Shown here in pieces: positions 5,386 to 8,817 of a stretch of 8,817 nt of DNA. The DNA lies in the NCBI GenBank assembly GCA_024763115.1, contig JANTGB010000069.1, positions 1 through 8,817 of the forward strand, given 5' to 3'. The stretch is from Desulfobulbaceae bacterium (GTDB lineage Bacteria > Desulfobacterota > Desulfobulbia > Desulfobulbales > SURF-16). The notes below the pieces were generated by a model. That model was not told the origin of the DNA and ran no database searches. It saw only the letters and a list, made by a program, of their open reading frames with translations. Both the position numbers and the translations under genes were made by a program. How positions within the stretch are numbered: the first letter of the stretch is position 1; each line of letters opens with the position of its first letter.

Positions 5386-6627
5386 ATGGCTTTAATCGTC
5401 CAGAAATTTGGTGGGACCTCTGTGGCGAATCCAGAGAAGATAAAGGCTGTTGCCGACAGGGTAATGGCTGTCCAGCGCCAGGGTAACCGAATGGTAGTGG
5501 TTTTGTCTGCCATGGCAGGTGAGACCAATCGTTTTGTTGATCTGGCCGGACAGATGCAGAAATTGCCTGATCCTCGGGAAATGGATGTCCTGCTGGCCAG
5601 CGGAGAACAGGTTACGGTAGCCCTTTGCGCCATGGCTATAAAAGAAGTCGGCAGTGACGCGGTTTCTCTGCTTGGCGATCAGGTTAAAATCCGGACCGAC
5701 ACTTCCCATACCAGAGCCAGAATTGAGAATATTGACACTGAATTGATAAATAAATATCTGGATGAAGGTAAAATTGTCGTGGTTGCCGGTTTTCAGGGAG
5801 TAACGGGTAGAAATGATATAACCACTCTGGGGCGGGGTGGCTCGGATACCACTGCCGTAGCGCTGGCCGCAGCTCTTAAAGCAGATAAGTGTGAAATTTT
5901 TACTGATGTTGAAGGCGTTTATACCACTGATCCTAATATTCATCCGTCAGCCCGCAAGATTGACCGAATTTCCTATGATGAAATGCTGGAGCTTGCCAGC
6001 CTCGGGGCCAAGGTTCTTGATATCCGTTCAGTCGGTTTTGCCAAAAGATATAATGTGCCTGTTCATGTCCGGTCTTCTTTCACAGACACGGAAGGAACAT
6101 GGGTAGTTGAGGAGGAAGAGGAAATGGAATCCATGCTGGTCTCAGGAGTTACGTATAATAAAAATGAAGCGCGAATTACCATTGCCAAGGTGCCGGATAC
6201 GCCGGGTATTGCTTCTAAAATTTTTTCTCCCATCTCTGATGCTGAGATTATTGTGGATATGATTATTCAAAATACCAGGGCCGGCGCTCTTACCGACATG
6301 ACCTTTACCGTGCCCCGGACTGAATATGATCGGGCCATGCAGGTCGTGGAAAAGATAGCAACTGAAGTTGGGGCGGAAAGGGTGGATGGTTCCCGGGAAA
6401 TAGCCAAGGTTTCCGTAGTTGGGGTGGGGATGCGTAACCATTCCGGTATTGCCACAACTATTTTTCAGGTGTTGGCCCGGGAAGGGATCAATATTTCCAT
6501 GATCAGCACTTCGGAAATCAAGGTTTCTTGTGTAATTGATGAAAAATATACGGAACTTGCAGTCCGGGCTCTGCATGATGCTTTTGCCCTGGACAAGGAA
6601 AATGTAACGGAAATAAGCCATGACTAA
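5386..6627 (+). CDS. lysC: Aspartate kinase, monofunctional, two ACT domains
   Basis: Aspartokinase phosphorylates L-aspartate with ATP, the first step to lysine, threonine, methionine and diaminopimelate. The 413-residue product has an amino-acid kinase domain (about 1-235) with KFGGTS (7-12), VVLSAMAGETNR, LLASGEQV, GFQGVTGRNDITTLGRGGSD and FTDVEGVYTTDP, then two ACT domains (about 254-330 and 338-413). The ACT pair contains VPDTPGIASKIF and GIATTIFQVLAREGINISMIS, so feedback control by lysine and/or threonine is expected, though the effector cannot be read from sequence alone. No homoserine dehydrogenase is fused. It opens the second block after a 444-base gene-poor interval and overlaps citramalate synthase by 8 bases. 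The gene symbol follows common use for this enzyme class. Confidence 0.95.
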   Translation: MALIVQKFGGTSVANPEKIKAVADRVMAVQRQGNRMVVVLSAMAGETNRFVDLAGQMQKLPDPREMDVLLASGEQVTVALCAMAIKEVGSDAVSLLGDQVKIRTDTSHTRARIENIDTELINKYLDEGKIVVVAGFQGVTGRNDITTLGRGGSDTTAVALAAALKADKCEIFTDVEGVYTTDPNIHPSARKIDRISYDEMLELASLGAKVLDIRSVGFAKRYNVPVHVRSSFTDTEGTWVVEEEEEMESMLVSGVTYNKNEARITIAKVPDTPGIASKIFSPISDAEIIVDMIIQNTRAGALTDMTFTVPRTEYDRAMQVVEKIATEVGAERVDGSREIAKVSVVGVGMRNHSGIATTIFQVLAREGINISMISTSEIKVSCVIDEKYTELAVRALHDAFALDKENVTEISHD

Positions 6628-8215
6628 ACAGGTAACAATTTACGACACCACTCTGCGCGATGGAACCCAGGCGGAAAATTTTACTCTTTCCGTAGAAGAT
6701 AAAATCAGGGTAAGCCTGAAGCTGGATAAACTGGGAATTGATTTTATCGAAGGAGGCTGGCCTGGAGCAAATCCCGCCTCATCACAATTTTTTAAAGAAA
6801 TCCGCAGGCATGATCTGCATCATGCTCAGGTGGCCGCTTTCGGCAGCACCAGGAATTTTAAAAATAAGCCGGATGCCGATCCCAATCTTCAGGCTCTGGT
6901 AGAGGCAAAAGCGCCGGTAATTACTATTTTCGGCAAGACCTGGGATATCCATGTTACTGATGCCCTGCGGATTGAACTACCGGACAACCTTGAGATTATC
7001 GAAGATTCTCTCAGGTTTTTAAGGCCGCATGTCAAGCATCTCTTTTATGATGCCGAACATTTTTTTGACGGATACAAGGGAAACCGGGATTATGCCCTGG
7101 CAACTCTTGACCGGGCTGTAGCCGGCGGGGCTGAGTTCCTGGTGCTTTGCGATACCAATGGCGGCACACTTCCCCATGAGTTGATTTCCGTGATCAATGA
7201 GGTCAAGAACCACTTCCGGAAACTGGAAAAGAATATTGCTCTGGGAATTCATGCCCACAATGATTCGGAAACCGCAGTAGCTAATTCACTGCTGGCCGTT
7301 TCGCTGGGAGCCGGACAGGTGCAGGGCACCATAAACGGCTATGGTGAACGGTGCGGTAATGCCAATCTGACCTCGATTATTCCGGCCCTGGCCTTGAAAA
7401 TGGGTTATGATTTCGCCGCAGCCCATGAACTGGAAAATCTAAGCGAAACAGCCCGCTATATTAACGAACTGGCCAATCTGCCCCATAACCGTTATCAGCC
7501 TTATATAGGTGCTTCGGCCTTTGCCCATAAGGGCGGCATTCATGTTGCCGCAGTCAAACGCAATCCCCTGACTTATGAACATATTGAGCCGGAAAAGGTC
7601 GGCAATATTCGCCGTATTCTGATTTCCGATCAGTCCGGGCGCAGCAATGTCCTGCATAAAGCTAAAAAATTCGGTATTGATCTGGATAGTAAAGATCCGG
7701 TGGTCGCTTCTATTCTTAAGGATCTTAAAAAGCTGGAGACTCAAGGTTTTCAGTATGAAGGAGCCGAGGCATCTTTTGAGCTTTTGATGCGTTCGGCCCT
7801 GGGGATCAGGCGACGCTATTTTGACTTGAAGAGTTTTCGGATTATTAATCAGAAAACCGATATGGATAAGCCGCCCCAGGCCGAGGCCACCATCAGGCTC
7901 GAGGTAAATGGGGAAATGGTGCATACTGCGGCCCTGGGTGACGGGCCGGTTAATGCCCTGGACAATGCCCTGCGTAAGGCCCTGACCAGATTTTATCCAA
8001 ATCTTGCTGATATGTGGTTGAATGATTACCGGGTACGGGTTTTGGCTAGTGAGCACGGCACTGGAGCCAAGGTCAGGGTATTGGTGGAATCCTGCGACAA
8101 AACCTCGACCTGGGGGACAGTGGGAGTTTCCCACGATATTCTCGAGGCAAGCTGGCAGGCCCTGGTTGACGGTATTTCCTATAAATTAATGAAGGATGCC
8201 CAGCAAGACCAGTAA
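6620..8215 (+). CDS. cimA: (R)-citramalate synthase
   Basis: CimA condenses pyruvate with acetyl-CoA to (R)-citramalate, opening a route to 2-oxobutyrate and isoleucine that does not need threonine. At 531 residues it has a DRE-TIM barrel: YDTTLRDGTQ (8-17, with Arg13 and Asp14), FIEGGWPGANP, LCDTNGG, the metal-binding HAHND (211-215) and NGYGERCGNANL (239-250). A linker with HKGGIHVAAV follows, then a C-terminal LeuA-type regulatory domain (about 400-525). The GGWPGANP block, the length and the DGTQAE start resemble the long citramalate synthases described in Geobacter rather than 2-isopropylmalate or homocitrate synthase. It overlaps lysC by 8 bases with only a weak ribosome binding site of its own, so it is probably translationally coupled. 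Isoleucine feedback is expected from the family, not shown here. Confidence 0.92.
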   Translation: MTKQVTIYDTTLRDGTQAENFTLSVEDKIRVSLKLDKLGIDFIEGGWPGANPASSQFFKEIRRHDLHHAQVAAFGSTRNFKNKPDADPNLQALVEAKAPVITIFGKTWDIHVTDALRIELPDNLEIIEDSLRFLRPHVKHLFYDAEHFFDGYKGNRDYALATLDRAVAGGAEFLVLCDTNGGTLPHELISVINEVKNHFRKLEKNIALGIHAHNDSETAVANSLLAVSLGAGQVQGTINGYGERCGNANLTSIIPALALKMGYDFAAAHELENLSETARYINELANLPHNRYQPYIGASAFAHKGGIHVAAVKRNPLTYEHIEPEKVGNIRRILISDQSGRSNVLHKAKKFGIDLDSKDPVVASILKDLKKLETQGFQYEGAEASFELLMRSALGIRRRYFDLKSFRIINQKTDMDKPPQAEATIRLEVNGEMVHTAALGDGPVNALDNALRKALTRFYPNLADMWLNDYRVRVLASEHGTGAKVRVLVESCDKTSTWGTVGVSHDILEASWQALVDGISYKLMKDAQQDQ

Positions 8216-8582
8216 TGATGATCTCAGGCCAACTGTATTGCTGGTCCTGGGTTTATTGCTTATCCTGATTGATCTGTTTCAGTTTACGGTGGATAGATGT
8301 CCGGGGCGGGCCACTCAAGTGGATAATCATATCTCCCGGTATGGTGATTATAATCCGTCTTCGTCGCCCCAGGCCGATTTTTTATTTTTCCGCCCCATTT
8401 CCGTAAATCAGGCGGATAAGGAACTTTTTGCTGATATTCCCGGTATCGGGCCAGGCATCAGTCAGAAGATTGTCGCCCTGCGGCGCAGAAAGAAATCCTT
8501 TTCCAGGCTGGAAGAGTTACTTGAAGTAAAAGGTATCGGCCCGAAAAAATTTGCTGCAATTAAAAAATATTGCCGGCTGTGA
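8196..8582 (+). CDS. Membrane-anchored helix-hairpin-helix protein, ComEA-like
   Basis: This is a 128-residue protein with one N-terminal hydrophobic helix (about 13-32, containing Asp26), a polar linker rich in Ser, Pro and Asp (about 33-65), and a C-terminal tandem helix-hairpin-helix domain: ISVNQADKEL, IPGIGPGISQKI (81-92) and VKGIGPKKFAAIKKY (111-125). The arrangement is that of ComEA, which binds double-stranded DNA outside the inner membrane during natural transformation; short HhH proteins with other roles look alike, so a competence role is not proven. A stop codon at 8190-8192 in this frame makes ATG at 8196 the only ATG start. GAAGG touches that ATG directly, too close for an ordinary ribosome binding site, so translation probably depends on coupling with cimA, which it overlaps by 20 bases. 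Confidence 0.78.
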   Translation: MPSKTSNDDLRPTVLLVLGLLLILIDLFQFTVDRCPGRATQVDNHISRYGDYNPSSSPQADFLFFRPISVNQADKELFADIPGIGPGISQKIVALRRRKKSFSRLEELLEVKGIGPKKFAAIKKYCRL

Positions 8583-8598
8583 TTCAGGAACCGGAAGA

Positions 8599-8625
8599 CA
8601 GATTACAGATAGATGTGGTAATCTG
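8599..8625. repeat. Short hairpin after the HhH gene
   Basis: CAGATTAC (8599-8606) and GTAATCTG (8618-8625) form a perfect 8-bp stem with an 11-base loop, 17 bases after the stop codon. No T-run follows, so intrinsic termination is not supported; it could stabilise the mRNA 3' end. Confidence 0.45.
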
Positions 8626-8664
8626 CGACTCAGGCATATTGGTCACTGCTCACAGAGCACCGAA

Positions 8665-8756
8665 CGAAGTCTACGCTTACCCCCTGAGTAGTTACGATAA
8701 TAGAATATAAACGAACTTTATTGGTAACTACTCATGGGGTAAGCGCTATAACTTCG
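8665..8756. repeat. Large imperfect palindrome (REP/cruciform-like element)
   Basis: The arms 8674-8695 and 8724-8745 pair at 21 of 22 bases around a 28-base AT-rich loop. After a short unpaired interval an outer pair CGAAGT (8665-8670) / ACTTCG (8751-8756) extends the structure to 92 bases. The inner end of each arm contains GTTAC/GTAAC, as in the palindrome at 244-355, but the remaining arm sequence differs, so it is a separate or distant type. No T-run follows on either strand. No coding capacity was seen. Confidence 0.72.
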
Positions 8757-8761
8757 CTAAC

Positions 8762-8817
8762 CCCTGTAATTGTAACTGGTTACAGGGTGCCGTAGATTTT
8801 CGTGATCAGGTCGGCGC
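8762..8817. repeat. Hairpin and probable start of a second copy of the 244-355 palindrome family
   Basis: CCCTGTAA (8762-8769) and TTACAGGG (8780-8787) are perfect 8-base inverted repeats, with the near-palindrome TGTAACTGGTTACA (8771-8784) in the same place. From 8771 the sequence tracks the reverse complement of 355-309: TGTAAC first, then a GATCA block at nearly the same distance, then CGGCGC. Identity is moderate and the window stops before the other arm would appear. Confidence 0.45.

Noticed and set aside
7439..8134. Minus-strand reading frame of 231 codons opposite citramalate synthase
   Set aside because: The + strand encodes an intact conserved enzyme throughout; no independent evidence supports the antisense frame.
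1..8817. CRISPR array, tRNA, rRNA or prophage content
   Set aside because: No regularly spaced direct repeats, cloverleaf candidates, ribosomal RNA blocks or phage-type genes were seen.

Overview
The window looks like core chromosome from a flagellated Gram-negative bacterium, most plausibly a Desulfobacterota (deltaproteobacterial) relative. The assignment is an inference from gene content: a Geobacter-type (R)-citramalate synthase, a two-subunit class I iron-sulfur fumarase, a PomAB-type flagellar stator followed by a PilZ protein, and a lone monofunctional aspartate kinase with two ACT domains. No ribosomal RNA or other strong taxonomic marker is present. All recognisable genes lie on the + strand in two blocks, separated and flanked by AT-rich, repeat-laden intergenic DNA.

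Positions 1-462 hold no gene. They contain the end of a MITE-like repeat (about 11-86), several copies of a roughly 20-base motif with core GAACGGTTAC, a candidate sigma70 promoter (210-238), a nested 112-bp palindrome (244-355) and a 15-bp tandem duplication (426-455) just before panB.

Block 1 (463-4941) is panB (pantothenate/CoA synthesis), a flagellar stator pair whose ion-path residues match the sodium-driven PomA/PomB pattern, a PilZ-domain protein likely to link c-di-GMP to the stator, and the alpha and beta subunits of a class I fumarase. Gaps are short (28, 39, 14 and 16 nt) and the fumarase subunits overlap by one base, so they may be co-transcribed. A very strong ribosome binding site inside the end of the beta subunit gene drives only a 17-codon reading frame (4907-4960), which may be the stump of a lost gene.

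Positions 4961-5385 carry a full 138-bp MITE-like element (5123-5260), related to the partial copy at the window start, and the leader of the next block.

Block 2 (5386-8582) is aspartate kinase, citramalate synthase and a small membrane-anchored helix-hairpin-helix (ComEA-like) protein, overlapping by 8 and 20 bases. The first two join entry to the aspartate family (lysine, threonine, methionine) with a threonine-independent entry to isoleucine synthesis. Positions 8583-8817 hold no gene but several hairpins, including a large palindrome (8665-8756), and end in what looks like the start of another copy of the palindrome family seen at 244-355.

I found no mobile gene, CRISPR array, tRNA or rRNA. 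The genes are mostly familiar housekeeping functions. The less ordinary content is the non-coding repeat families, the PilZ protein with a long helical insertion next to a sodium-type stator, and the possible gene stump after the fumarase.
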